NCBI GenBank assembly: GCA_013339895.1
Contig: JABACO010000008.1
Span: 10,011,403 to 10,075,402 of the forward strand
Origin: Ephydatia muelleri
Lineage: Eukaryota > Porifera > Demospongiae > Spongillida > Spongillidae
Direction of reading: 5' to 3'
Length of the DNA: 64,000 bases
Shown here piece after piece: positions 47,601 to 59,445 of this stretch. The stretch's first letter is position 1; each line of letters begins with the position of its first letter. Under the pieces are notes generated by a model. It was not told where the DNA came from and did not search any database. It saw nothing but the letters and a program-made list of their open reading frames with translations. The position numbers were made by a program, and so were the translations under genes.

Positions 47601-50600
47601 CTAGACATCCATCGCTAGGCAACATCAGATTCTTTGGAGAGCTATATAAGTTAATGGTAACCAGCAGTATTCTCTTTGTAAATGTTGGTGTAATACTGCA
47701 ATCAAGATTATTTCTTGTTTCATTGGTTTTGTCTGCTGCTTTGATTCAGGGTTGTCGTCGTGGTTCAGCCTCTTTGAAGCAAGTATTTTTCCATAAGTTG
47801 AAGGTAATAGAGGTGTGAAGGGGTGTGGCTTTGGACATGAGTATAATTGTTGTTTCCATAGATGCTGAGTGAATCCACCATACATCAGTGTGTGATAAGA
47901 TTACTGGCATCTTTGTCTGATGAAATGTTATTGGAGAGTTTTGCAAAGCTGGTGACAGTAGCTGGCAAAGAACTGGACGAGGAAGAGTCTAAGGTTGGAA
48001 TGTTTCTGTGTAAAGTAAGCACATACATGTAGTGACATCACAGTTATGGAACAAGCCCCTTATGGGATGAGTAGCAGAGCACCTTTCTATATTTCAGTAT
48101 AAATATTAGCCTGGTAAGAAGAGGCTAACACACTGACTATGTTAAGAGTCACTGTTATAAAGTGCCTGCTGGGGGGATGCAGGTACAAGGGCTGGAGGGA
48201 TGCAGGTACATGGGCTGGAGGGATGCAGGGTACAAGGGCTGGAGGGATGCTGGTACATGGGCTGGAGGGATGCAGGTACATGGGCTGGAGGGATGCTGGT
48301 ACATGGGCTGGAGGGATGCAGGTACATGGGCTGGAGGGATGCAGGTACATGGGCTGGAGGGATGCAGGTACATGGGCTGGGGGGGATGCAGGTACAAGGG
48401 CTGGAGGGATGCTGGTACAAGGGCTGGAGGGATGCAGGTACATGGGCTGGGGGATGCAGGTACATGGGCTGGAGGGATGCAGGTACATGGGCTGGAGGGA
48501 TGCAGGTACATGGGCTGGGGGGATGCAGGTACAAGGGCTGGAGGGATGCTGGTACAAGGGCTGGAGGGATGCAGGTACATGGGCTGGAGGGATGCTGGTA
48601 CAAGGGCTGGGGGGATGCAGGTACATGGGCTGGAGGGATGCAGGTACATGGGCTGGAGGGATGCAGGTACATGGGCTGGAGGGATGCAGGTACATGGGCT
48701 GGAGGGATGCAGGTACATGGGCTGGGGGGATGCAGGTACAAGGGCTGGAGGGATGCTGGTACAAGGGCTGGAGGGATGCAGGTACATGGGCTGGAGGGAT
48801 GCAGGTACATGGGCTGGAGGGATGCAGGTACATGGGCTGGAGGGATGCTGGTACATGGGCTGGAGGGATGCTGGTACATGGGCTGGAGGGATGCAGGTAC
48901 ATGGGCTGGAGGGATGCTGGTACATGGGCTGGGGCTGGAGGGATGCAGGTACAAGGGCTGGAGGGATGCAGGTACATGGGCTGGAGGGATGCAGGTACAA
49001 GGGCTGGAGGGATGCAGGTACATGGGCTGGAGGGATGCAGGTACATGGGCTGGAGGGATGCTGGTACATGGGCTGGAGGGATGCAGGTACATGGGCTGGA
49101 GGGATGCTGGTACATGGGCTGGGGGGATGCAGGTACAAGGGCTGGAGGGATGCTGGTACAAGGGCTGGAGGGATGCAGGTACAAGGGCTGGAGGGATGCT
49201 GGTACATGGGCTGGGGCTGGAGGGATGCAGGTACAAGGGCTGGAGGGATGCAGGTACATGGGCTGGAGGGATGCAGGTACAAGGGCTGGAGGGATGCAGG
49301 TACATGGGCTGGAGGGATGCAGGTACATGGGCTGGAGGGATGCTGGTACATGGGCTGGAGGGATGCAGGTACATGGGCTGGAGGAATGCAGGTACAAGGG
49401 CTGGGGGGATGCAGGTACAAGGGCTGGAGGGATGCAGGTACAAGGGCTGGAGGGATGCAGGTACATGGGCTGGAGGGATGCAGGTACAAGGGCTGGAGGG
49501 ATGCTGGTACATGGGCTGGAGGAATGCAGGTACAAGGGCTGGAGGGATGCAGGTACATGGGCTGGGGCTGGAGGAATGCAGGTACATGGGCTGGAGGGAT
49601 GCAGGTACATGGGCTGGAGGGATGCAGGTACAAGGGCTGGAGGGATGCAGGTACATGGGCTGGAGGGATGCTGGTACAAGGGCTGGGGGAATGCAGGTAC
49701 AAGGGCTGGAGGGATGCAGGTACATGGGCGTTTATAAACTGACAGCAACAACAAATTCTTTTTAAAGGAGGGGAGAGAAGGGGCATATTCTAGGAAGGGA
49801 GAGAAGGAGCATATTCTGGGAGGGGAGATAAGGGGCATATTCTAGGAGGGGAGAGAAGGGACATATTCTAGAAGGGGAGAGAAGGAGCATATTCTAAGGA
49901 GGGGAGACAAGGGGCATATTCTAGGAGGGGAGAGAAGGAGCATATTCTAGGAGGGGAGAGAAGGGGCATATTCTAGGAGGGGAGAGAAGGAGCATATTCT
50001 GGGAGGGGAGAGAAGTGGCATATTCTAGGAGGGGAGAGAAGGGGCATATTCTAGGAGGGGAAAGAAGGGGCATATTCTGGGAGGGGAGAGAAGTGGCATA
50101 TTCTAGGATGGGAGAGAAGGGGCATATTCTAGGAGGGGAGAGAAGGGGCATATTCTAGGAGGGGAGAGAAGGGGCATAATATCAGGTGACAAAGATTTGT
50201 CCCATCAACTGCCCAAATATAGAAGGTGGAGCATGTGAAGAGCGACATACGGGCATTCCAAAGTGTGGGATTTGCAGAGCCGGATATGGGATGCAGCCAT
50301 AGTTATTCAATGAGCCGTATCTAGTCAGTTAGTTAAAAGTATAATTTTAAAAATGCAATCAGGTTAGTCATCGCGTGATAATACAAGTTATTCAATATGC
50401 AGTTAGTCAAAAGTTATAATCAAATGCAATCACGTGCACTATTTAATGTGCGAGTGGCTTAACATGGCATGTTACCAAGGTGCCTTAATGAAGCTGAGGA
50501 GCTCACTCCTTTTTACGCACATTTTTGCCTGCTCTTTCAAAAGAGCTAGAAATACATAGACGTATTGAGATAGAATATACATATTTTATTGCTTTGTGTG

Positions 50601-53600
50601 TGTAAAACTGCTACAAAACAATTGTGTTACCTGTGCAGTAGTATAGCTGTGCATGTAGTTGAAGTGTGAAATTGCTTTTTAAATGATCTCCCTATGCAGG
50701 GTTGGATGGACACCTATATTAGCAGAATGAATGACATCATCAAGAGTGGAGCAGTCTCTGAACAACTTCAGTTTGTACTTCAGGATATGGTGGAACTCAG
50801 AAACAACAAGTGGGTGCCACGGCGACAGCAGAAGGCCAAAGTGAAGACCAAGGAACAGAAGGAGACCCAGGAGGTCTTCCACAAGTTCCAGAGTATTCTC
50901 AACAAGTTGACACCTCAGAAATTTACCGAACTAGCAGAAGTGACATGCCAACTGAAGATCAACACAATGGAGAGGCTGAGAGGGGTGGTTGAACTGATCT
51001 TCACAAGAGTAAGTTAAACACTACACAGGGGAATCATCATGGGCATCAGAAGATATTTAACGTTTGCCCTCGGCAAAGACCATTTAGAGTGAGTGGGCCT
51101 GAAGCATTGTCATGCGACTGCAAATGCATCACTGGGAGAAGGGTGCTTTTCGAATACACTAACACAGCGGACAGATGGGCATGTGCGTACAATGTCAGCT
51201 CTTGTATACTGGTAGACAGACCGCAGTGGTAGATCCTGGGTTTGAGAATGGGGAAGGGAGGAGGGGATAAGTTCCAAAGCCAATTGAGAGCCAGTGGATT
51301 CAAATTGCAAACAGTAGAAGTAGCCGTGAGATTTAAAATGAATGCACTACCAATTATGTTATTATTGTCGATACATGTACATGCAGTTTATTGGAGCAAT
51401 AAACAGTGCGGATATGTAAGTATACCTTCAATCTCAGGACTCACTACCAGCGGTCCCTAGTAGGATTGGCTCCATGAGCATAGGCTTTGATCGAGTGTTT
51501 AACAGAATGTTGTCTCCACCTGTCCATGAAATACAAGACAGATATGCACTTGCAATGTACACCCAGTGTAATGTAGAAGGGAGGTGGAAGCTATGGACTT
51601 GGGGGAATTGTGTTTGTGTTAATATTCTGGGAAAATATTGGTTGTCAAATGCGGTCCGGTTTGTAATGCTCATCTAATCACACAATGACATGGCAAGATT
51701 AATAATGGTCCCCTGAACTATAAAACTTTAGAGCAATGGAGAATTTCAACATTAATTAGCATGTAGACGTAAAGATTAGGTATCTAATCGTTGATTGTTG
51801 TGTGCCTCTATTGCAGTACCTAATAACTAATTAATGGTCTACCAGATCCAATGAGTTCTTCACCCATTATTGAACTACTGAGGATGCCTTAATTAAAGTT
51901 ATCGTCATGTGGTTAATGATGCTTGCGTGCACATATTTTTGTGGTTGCCTTTTATCCATGAAAGTTTTGACTAACAAATGTTTACTCCAAGAAAAGAAGT
52001 TGAAAGAAATGAGCTGTAGCATGTAGAAACATAAAATGACAAAGCAATCAGACAGACATATTGGTTCGAACTGAGAATAGATAGTACCCAGTTGAATTGT
52101 CTCTCTGGATGCCCATTGAAGGATGATGTTGAGTAAATAACGATGAAGACTTCAAGCGTAGGGTGAACATAAATTTAGAACATGTCATTTTTTTTTGTGG
52201 TACATGTACTGACAGGCTATTACAGAAACCACATTCATTGAAGTGTACGCTAATCTCTGCCGAGTTATGGCTCCATTGGCTGTTGAAACTGTACATGCAG
52301 AAGGGAAACCTCAGACCATCACTTTCAAACGCCTTTTGCTGAGCAGGTGTCAGCAGGAGTTTGAGAAGGACATGCAGGAGGATGAGGAGAGGAAGACCAT
52401 GCAGAAGGGAGTAGAGACAGCAGAGACAGTGAGTCATGTGACCATCACATGGGGTATTGGGGTGACCTTGTCTCTCTCAGGAGGAGATAAGGAAACAGCG
52501 ACAGATGGAACTGGAAGCAGCTGAGATGGCATCTAGACATCAGTCGCTAGGCAACATCAGGTTCATTGGAGAGCTGTATAAGTTAAAGGTACTGAATGTG
52601 TGAAGAGGCGGAGCTTTGGCCTTGAGCGTAGTTGTTGTTTCCATAGATACTGAGTGAATCAATCATACATGATTGTATGAGAAAATCACTGGCGTCTACA
52701 TCTGATGAAAAATCACTGGAGCGTTTTGCAAAGCTCATGACAGTAACAGGCAAAGAACTGGACAAGGAAGAGGCTAAGGTATGATGTGTCTGTGTAACAT
52801 ATGCAAGCAATGACATCACAGATAAGATAGAGACGTTTTGTTTACTATTGTAATGACACTGCATGCCATCCAATTATCCAAGCAATGGTGGTCATTACAT
52901 TCACTGTGTTGGGGATTCTTAATGTGTACTTTTTGTGTTGTATTTATAGAGTGAGTCTTTAGCCTTAGTGATAGGCGATTAGCCTAATGCCTAGGGTCAC
53001 TGGCTCCCACAGTAAATCAGAGAATATCAACATTAGTAATGCATATAGAACTTTGATTCTCATTTGCCAAAAATTATGTTTACCTAATCAATTAATTCAC
53101 ATGGAAAGGTTTGAAATAACAAGTAAGTAGAGAGAGACTCTAGATTTTAGTATAGATATGTTCCAAGATCCAGGTTAAGCACAGACTAGTACGCTGGCTG
53201 AGTTAAAGAACCAGTTGATGCAATCAAGCGCCTGCCTGACAGATGAACCAGAAATCCAGTCAATTGTGAGCATGGTGTTTTACAAGTGTGTGTAAAGCTA
53301 AAGAGCTCTGTCTTTATATGCTGTACACTATCTTATAAATACACTTGTTCTGTCATTTCTGTGTTTCGTAGTGTATTTGCCGTGTGTTTTCTAACGTTTT
53401 AAGTTGTCCCACTAACTTAAAAATTCTTTTGAAAGCACAATACACATATCAAAGTGTCCCATGGTTTGGCTGGAAGGCTGTGTGCATGTGTAAGTGATTC
53501 AAAACAATTGGTATCGATGCAGTCGTATGAATGTGTTTTATAGAGAAATAATCCCCTTTTACAGCTAGAGATGGACACCTATTTTAGCATAGTGAATGAC

Positions 53601-56600
53601 ATCATCAAGAATAAAACAGTCTCCAAACGAGTTCAGTTTCTACTTCAAGATGTGGTGGACCTCAGGGACAACCAGTGGGTACCACGGCAATGGCAAGACA
53701 CCAAAGTGAAGACCATTGATCAGATCCATCGTGAGGCAGAGTATGAGGAACAGATGACCAAACAGCTGTCATCCCAGTATATTGAAGGAGATGGTGGAGA
53801 TGGAAGAAAGGTAGGGGTGAGGGGTTAGGGAATGGTTTTAATACCACCATCCATAATCTTCTCAGGGAAGCATACGAGGAGAGAGAAATAGACCTCGAAA
53901 GATCATTCCTCAAAAGCCTCGTTCTGCACCTGAGGTGAGTTTGGAATTTATACTGTGTGTGTGTGTGTGCATGCGTGCGTGCGTGCGTGCGTGTGTGCGT
54001 GTGTGCGTGCGTGCGTGAAGTTGCAGACTCATAGTGTCTTCTCTGCTATAGGCGGTCAAGGCTGTGCAGCCATGGCAAAGGCAAGGTTTAATCAAGGAAC
54101 AGAAGGAGACCCAGGACATTTTCTACAAATTCCAGAGTATTCTGAACAAGTTGACACTTCAGAAGTTAACCGAACTAGCAGAAGCAGCACGCCAACTGAA
54201 GATCAACACAGAGGAGAGGCTGAGAGGGGTGGTTGACATGATCTTCACAAGAGTAAGCTAAACACTACACAGGTAATCACAGTGACCTTGTGGACTTTCT
54301 GACAGGCCACTACAGAAACCGTGTACAGTGAAGTATACGCCAATCTCTGTTGTGTTCTAGCTCCATTGTCTGTTAGTACTGTAAATGCAAAAGGAAAACC
54401 TGAAACCATCACTTTCAGACGTCTTTTGCTGAGCAGGTGTCAGCAGGAGTTTGAGAAGGACAAGCAGGAGGATGAGGAGAGGAAGACCATGCAGAAGGGA
54501 GTGGAGACAGCAGAGACAGTGAGTCATGTGACCATCACATGGGGTATTGGGGTGACCTTGTCTCTCTCAGGAGGAGATAAGGAAACAGCGACAGATGGAA
54601 CTGGAAGCGGCTGAGATGGCATCTAGATATCGGTCGCTAGGCAACATCAGATTCTATGGAGAGCTATATAAGTTAAAAGCAATAGAGGTGTGAAGAGGTG
54701 TGGCTTTGGATCTGAGGGTAATTGTTGTTTCATTATTAGATACTGACTGATTGCACCATACATGATTGTATGATAAAGTCACTGGCATCATCTGATGAAA
54801 AATCACTGGAGTGTTTTGCAAAGCTCATGACAGTAACAGGCGAAGAACTGGACAAGGAAGAGGCTAAGGTATGGTGTGTCAATGTGACATCACAGACGAA
54901 CTAAGGAAAGTTTACCATTCTAATGAACGGGCCAATTAACTGTGTGCCATTGTTAATAATTCAGTGTGATGGTAACCCTTTGGTTCAATTGTTTGGTATA
55001 TAGGATGTTGTCTTTAGTACCAGTGTTGAGCCGGTGTGCCTGCTTTAACTAGAGTTAATGGCGATGGAGTGAAAGGCGAACGCAATGTAGCTGACACTGA
55101 CAGAATATGCATAATTGCTGTCATTGCTAAAAGGTGCTAGAAGGTTTTAACAAGGGTCATTCTGCATGTATCAAGATGGCCTATTCATCCCAAAAGTAGT
55201 ATGAGCAATGGGAGAATAGGCCAATCAACACTTCAGCATTACTGCATGAGTGGCTAATAAGAGGGAATAGTTTACTGAACTTAATTGTACACATGTAGGT
55301 TAGTGGTCAAAATCAAATTGGTTTATTTCCTCACTCACTTGGCTTTACTATGCAAATCTGTTGTAATACACGTTCCACATGTTTTTCTCTCCCCCAAACT
55401 GTGAATATCATGTGAAATAATATTATGAATGCGTGTCATTAATATTAGCTGACAAAACGTAATTCGACAGGAGGGTTACATCACTATTAGTGGATTTCAG
55501 GCATGCCCTCCCTTTTATGATAGCAAAAAATGGACACCTATTTTAGCACAGTGAATGACATTATCAAGAAAGGAACAATCTCCAAACGAGTTCAGTTTGC
55601 ACTTCAAGATGTGGTGGACCTCAGAGACAACAAGTGGGTGCCATGGCAACGGCAAGGCACCAAAGTGAAGACCATTGATCAGATCCATCGTGAGGCAGAG
55701 GATGAGGAACAGATGACCAAACAGCTGGCATCCCAGTACATTGGAGGAGATGGTGGAGGTAGAAAAAAGGTAGGTGTGAGGGGTGTGATAGTGACCAGTG
55801 TGAATATGGATGTGGAGGTGTTGGTTAGGATCATTATGAGTGTATGTGTGTTAAGCAATGATAATGATGTAATTGGTGTTTTATTCATTCCCTTGCATGT
55901 GCACATGCCTCTAGCAACTTGGACTCTTACATGCAACAAAGGTTGCCACTCTACACTCACCACATTCAGTCTCTCTTGAAGATCTTACTGCAAGGCTGGG
56001 ATTTGCAAATGTTTCCAACAATGAGATATTGAACTGGATTGAGAGAGTATGAGTGCAGGGGTTCCCTCTTCCTTCTCCTCCCCAGCCTCTCTGATCTAAT
56101 GACATCTTTCCACTCAACCTACCCTCATCTCCCCTCTCACCCTCCTTCATCTTCCCCCTCACCTAATCTTCATTTCCCTCTTCACAGAGCTGCACACCAG
56201 AGGAGTGTAGGTCACCCACCTTCATCACAACCCTCACCACTGCTATGGTACAGGGTGCAGTGACAGGTGAGGACTCACCAGCATGGCCTGACAACCCTGT
56301 ATGATGCTACCACAATATGTGCTTGTGTTGCAGGTAAAGGTTCCAGTGCTCATTTAGCTAGAGATTTGTTTGAGACAAGGCTGGAAATTCTGACAAAATA
56401 TGTCAACTCAGATGAAAAATTAGAGTTGGAGGTTCTGTTGGCCCTGGAAATGGCAGTGGCCAAACTGGACCATCCTCCCAGTGAGCCTCTAAGGGTTATC
56501 ATGATGCATGATTAAGGGGAGTGAGCCGTTATGCTACTCAGCTGTGCGATTGCTTGTGGCTTGGTGCTTATGTGATGAAGTGATTGTGTGGTATGGGAGG

Positions 56601-56930
56601 GTGCTTGTTGTTGCGGGAGGCACTTTTGTAATTGAGTATGTGCTAGCCTGGGTATGGGAGGGTGCTGGCGTGGAGTGCAATTGTTATCTGGGCTACAATG
56701 GTTAACTTGTACGATGTCTGTATTCAGAGGTCCTGTGTCAGATGTTCAATGCAGTGTACGATTGTGAGGTGGTCGGAGAGAACTCTTGCTACACGTGGAG
56801 GGACCGTGCACAGGAGGGGGTGGAGGGGAAGGGCACAGCTGTCATGTCCGTAAAGGCCTTCTTCGATTGGTTGGAGAGCGCCGAAAGGGAATCTGACTCT
56901 GAAAGTATCTCTGAAGAGAAGCATGCATAA
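44646..56930 (+). CDS. EIF4G-like: Gene C: eIF4G-like protein with three MIF4G domains and W2, no MA3
   Basis: Exons: 44646-44722, 44781-44808, 45192-45293, 45494-46189, 46687-46752, 47009-47233, 47290-47496, 47549-47656, 47862-47993, 50700-51008, 52216-52428, 52481-52588, 52647-52778, 53565-53810, 53866-53934, 54052-54252, 54306-54518, 54571-54678, 54740-54868, 55524-55769, 55915-56046, 56188-56266, 56334-56480, 56728-56930 (TAA). All phases fit one frame of about 1391 residues. Exon 46189 joins 46687 in phase 0, so loss of the MA3 exons keeps the frame. The donor after 54678 reads GCAATA instead of GT. The acceptor before 55524 is changed (GATAG|CAAAAA instead of TTACAG|CTAGAG), giving QKMDTYFS. 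The W2 domain ends SDSESISEEKHA. AATAAA lies at 57129. Expected role: translation initiation scaffold, with no transcript proof here. Confidence 0.75.
46190..46686 (+). other. Site of the missing MA3 region in gene C, with poly-G/poly-C
   Basis: In gene B the MA3 exons and a leader exon occupy 22215-23638. Here the left flank (TTTTACACCCCCTCATTGTTACTG) passes straight into 28 G, then TGTTATG, then 19 C (46538-46591), followed by the tail of the leader exon (CTCCAATTC...) and its donor region. About 1.4 kb is absent. Confidence 0.75.
46775..46930. repeat. (TG)n-rich microsatellite with TATG/TATT interruptions
   Basis: Imperfect TG tract in the intron before MIF4G repeat 1 of gene C. Confidence 0.95.
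48165..49735. repeat. Minisatellite, 23-bp unit, about 68 copies
   Basis: The unit is GGGCTGGAGGGATGCAGGTA plus CAT or CAA. Two variable sites (CAGG/CTGG and ACAT/ACAA) differ between units, and three units contain an extra GGGCT. Because 23 is not a multiple of three and no phase has stops, several overlapping 520-580-residue ORFs appear on both strands; none is credible as a gene. It lies in an intron of gene C. Confidence 0.97.
49760..50180. repeat. Minisatellite, 26-bp unit, about 16 copies
   Basis: The unit is AGGAGGGGAGAGAAGGGGCA plus TATTCT, with AAGGAGC and AAGTGGC variants. Purine-rich on the + strand. It follows the 23-bp array directly. Confidence 0.95.
50851..53810 (+). other. 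MIF4G domain 2 of gene C
   Basis: The second part of exon 50700-51008 ([20 protein letters not shown] onward), then 52216-52428, 52481-52588, 52647-52778 and 53565-53810. The fused exon has lost the [16 protein letters not shown] lead seen in other repeats, so this repeat starts about 18 residues later. The 51009-52215 intron has no recognised gene. Confidence 0.8.
54052..55769 (+). other. MIF4G domain 3 of gene C
   Basis: Exons 54052-54252, 54306-54518, 54571-54678, 54740-54868 and 55524-55769. Motifs: [55 protein letters not shown] and [19 protein letters not shown]. It includes the altered splice sites noted for gene C. Confidence 0.8.
55915..56930 (+). other. W2 (eIF5C) domain of gene C
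   Basis: Exons 55915-56046, 56188-56266, 56334-56480 and 56728-56930. Same motifs as the gene A and B W2 domains, but the C-terminus is different (SAERESDSESISEEKHA, ending TAA). The 3' flank does not resemble the sequence after genes A and B. Confidence 0.85.
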
Positions 56931-57128
56931 TTGTCTGATATAAACTTTCTGTATGTCCAATACCATACTGATTTTGGGTGCCCTATGGTAGATGTGAAAT
57001 GCTAAAACACTTCTTAACATTCATATGTGCTCATGTTGATAGACTTGAGGTGATCTTTTGGAGGAGGGGCCCATGGGAATCTATGCAAATCATATCTAGA
57101 TTTGCTTTCACAAATGTGCTCAGTTATT

Positions 57129-57134
57129 AATAAA
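57129..57134 (+). terminator. Candidate polyadenylation signal of gene C
   Basis: AATAAA lies 199 bp after the stop codon. It is the first canonical hexamer I noticed downstream. Confidence 0.4.
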
Positions 57135-57257
57135 TGTACACATGAATATACAAGAAGAATAGAAATACAAAACTGCACATACACAAACTACGTAGTCGTA
57201 GATGATTTCAAAATATAAAACATACTACAAAAGAAACACGAGAAACCGTGCTGAAAT

Positions 57258-57500
57258 TTATTCTGGCAGGTATGGAAGCCCAGCTCCATCTTTAATCTCC
57301 ATCCTTGTCCATTTCACTCTACAGCCACGAATGCACAGATTCGTAGCTCGAAGGACAGCAAAAAGCATCCTTGCGCGCAAATACCCCAGCACTTCACTTT
57401 GAGACTTGTGCCAAATTGCAGCTATCTTGTCAGTTAAATGACACATAAATGTCTTTGCCAGTGCCCCATCAGCTGTCACAACAAATGGCGTAAAGGATGC
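57258..57500 (-). pseudogene. C-terminal fragment of a retroelement-like ORF
   Basis: The - strand frame reads FVVTADGALAKTFMCHLTDK, then YLRARMLFAVLRATNLCIRG and stops after DGAGLPYLPE. An RxRLxFAxLRxxxxCxRG-type ending is a pattern I associate with C-termini of invertebrate LINE-type or related retroelement proteins. No reverse transcriptase motifs are in the window, so the assignment is tentative. Confidence 0.35.
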
Positions 57501-57834
57501 ATTATTGATTATTTCAGTTATTTATAATTGACCCTAAAATACGTGAGAATGCTATGGAAATCGTACGTACGCAGAAAGAAGTTCTTATGCGTCTAAAGTA
57601 AACCATTACCGTTGCAGCTAAGCATGCAACTTGTACAAAAAAGGAAGATACATTAATCCCACCACCAGTATACATGTACTATAATGCATGACGTACACAT
57701 ATTAGAATGGGTCAGAAGCATGTTCACCTTAAAGCTAAGCACAACAGCACCGCAATGGTAGTAACTACATCACTCCTTTCACACTGCAGAATTGCCTCTA
57801 AAATTTCTGATAGCTGCAGGTGGACAGGGAAGTA
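57501..57834. other. Unassigned spacer
   Basis: AT-rich, with no ORF of note and no recognised repeat. Confidence 0.4.
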
Positions 57835-57843
57835 GGAAAACGA

Positions 57844-57961
57844 TAGTCTCGTACCCAGACCCAAATGTACGTAACGATGCTCATCGCTTACAGTATGACA
57901 TCACGTACGTGATGTCATACTGTATCATCGTTACGTACATATGGGTCTGGGTACGAGACTA
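57844..57961. mobile_element. MITE 4: near-minimal derivative of the Mutator-like element (118 bp)
   Basis: The two arms equal the terminal inverted repeats of 42531-44315 (GTACGTAACGATGCTCATCG, AGTATGACATCACGTAC) joined head to head. It is flanked by the 9-bp repeat GGAAAACGA (57835-57843, 57962-57970). Confidence 0.9.
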
Positions 57962-57970
57962 GGAAAACGA

Positions 57971-58514
57971 AAAGCCATGCATGTTCCATTTTGAAGGACC
58001 AAAACCATGACCGTCTTTCTAGGACTCGTAAAGTAGTCTGTTGTCCCTTCAGGTTTTCGTGGCATCTTTGCAGTCATTGTATATGCAGATAGAAAGTGTG
58101 GTGATGTATGGATTCTTTAATTGACGTTCTCTCACCTTCCTTTGTTCATCCTCATATATTAGCGCATGGTTGCACGAAGCTGGTATTAGTCAAAAGCTTT
58201 TCACTGTCCCTTGTTCATGCAAAAAGAACATAAAAGGAACGGCGGGAAGAGCCACAAAACTGCATGAACACCAACCTCATTAGGAGAACTCGCTTTGACC
58301 CCGACTATGAAGTCATTAAAAACACGCGACTTGTTTCTAACGAGACTCCCGCGGACGATCGGATCGTTTAGCTTGTTGTTTAAATCGAACGAGAAGACAA
58401 AAATGAGCAGTTTCGTTGTTGCTTTACGTGGTAAAATTGGGCTCAGGATCATCGCTTTCAGATATTACATTAATTTCCCTTGGCGAACGACAAAATATGT
58501 GCCTGCGGAGTGCC
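57971..58514. other. Unassigned spacer
   Basis: No recognisable gene. Two overlapping ORFs of 83-84 codons (58201-58452 - and 58295-58549 +) mirror each other and have no family signature. Confidence 0.35.
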
Positions 58515-58523
58515 CTTCAACTT

Positions 58524-58639
58524 TAGTCTCGTACCCAGACCCACCATGACGTAAGTGTTTATCGCTTACAGTATAAACACTACGTGTCGTAGTGTAAGCG
58601 ATAAACACTTACGTCATGGTGGGTCTGGGTACGAGACTA
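58524..58639. mobile_element. MITE 5 of the GTCTCGTACCCAGACCC family (116 bp)
   Basis: Core type ACCATGACGTAAGTG, as in MITEs 1 and 3. The flanking 9-bp repeat CTTCAACTT (58515-58523, 58640-58648) is exact. Confidence 0.9.
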
Positions 58640-59081
58640 CTTCAACTTAGACACACGGGGTAGAATCATTTTGATCAGTACTGATTTTATAGTGTTCAAT
58701 CACACAAGACTACTTCGAGTTGTTAAAGGTAGCCTAGTTACAGCCCTTGTCTGTGGACAGCTGCACATCGAATGTCTGATTGGCAATCCCCGTTGCAACA
58801 AGAACAAGTCAGTTTGGTATGCGACAAGCTAAGGCCGGGCCACGCCCAACTTCCGACCCCTGCCCCTGGCAGTAGTTTCTTAACTAGACCCCACAGCTGC
58901 GGTGTGGTTACCCGCAGCTGTGATGTAACAGACAAACACGTACGATAATCTAAGCACTATTTTTCCCCCAAAGACCGCCATGACACGGCAGAAATGCGTT
59001 TTACTCTCACAACTGACGTCACCCCTTCTTATCCAGCACAGCCGTTTCTAGCTTGATTATTATCATCGAGAGCTGCTCAAG

Positions 59082-59238
59082 ATGGCTACCGCTGGCAGCA
59101 CTAACAATGGTCGCGCACAACAGCATGCAGAGCGGTGGTTCCAGATTGCCTCCCGTCCAGGAGTAAGTGGCGCTTTACTAGTATGTGAGCTTCGTAATTA
59201 ACGTTTGCAGACAACATATGCAGCAGCCTGTGATGCAG
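59082..59238 (+). pseudogene. Gene D: decayed first two exons of an eIF4G-like gene
   Basis: Starts [14 protein letters not shown] like genes B and C, but a net 4-base gain (CAGCATGCAGAGC versus CAGCAGAGC) shifts the frame, so exon 1 (59082-59162) no longer joins exon 2 (59211-59238) in the ancestral phase. The Pro-rich and MA3 exons are not found downstream. The original 5' flank (CATCGAGAGCTGCTCAAG) is kept. Confidence 0.65.
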
Positions 59239-59336
59239 GTTGGTTGGTGGCTTTCTTTTCGGATTTAAATATATTGTACACGTATGTAGTCTCGCTCGTG
59301 GTGTGCATGGTGCAGATTCAGGATTTTGGGGGAGGT

Positions 59337-59445
59337 TGTCTCGTGCCCAGACCGAATGCATCGCAGCTGCGGGTGGGTTACCGCTACGCGTAGCGGTGAT
59401 GTAATCCACCCGCACTGCGATGCATTGGGTCTGGGCACGAGACTA
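59337..59445. mobile_element. MITE 6 of the GTCTCGTACCCAGACCC family, diverged (about 109 bp)
   Basis: Termini GTCTCGTGCCCAGACC and GGTCTGGGCACGAGAC, with a core related to MITE 2 (GCAGCTGCGGGTGG, CCGCTACGCGTAGCGG). No clear 9-bp duplication. It is probably an older insertion. Confidence 0.7.

Larger units (their letters stand above)
47009..50850 (+). other. MIF4G domain 1 of gene C
   Basis: Exons 47009-47233, 47290-47496, 47549-47656, 47862-47993 and the first part of 50700-51008 (MDTYISRMNDIIKSGAVSEQ, then LQFVLQDMVELRNNKWVP). The intron before the last exon is 2.7 kb and contains two minisatellites. The 50700 exon fuses the end of this repeat to the start of the next. Confidence 0.8.

Noticed and set aside
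48087..49838. Very long ORFs (520-583 codons) in several frames on both strands
   Set aside because: They come from a 23-bp minisatellite without stops. The translation is a 23-residue repeat in every frame and has no splice or start context.
48165..50180. CRISPR-like array of regular repeats
   Set aside because: The units are contiguous minisatellite repeats with no unique spacers, in animal-type DNA.
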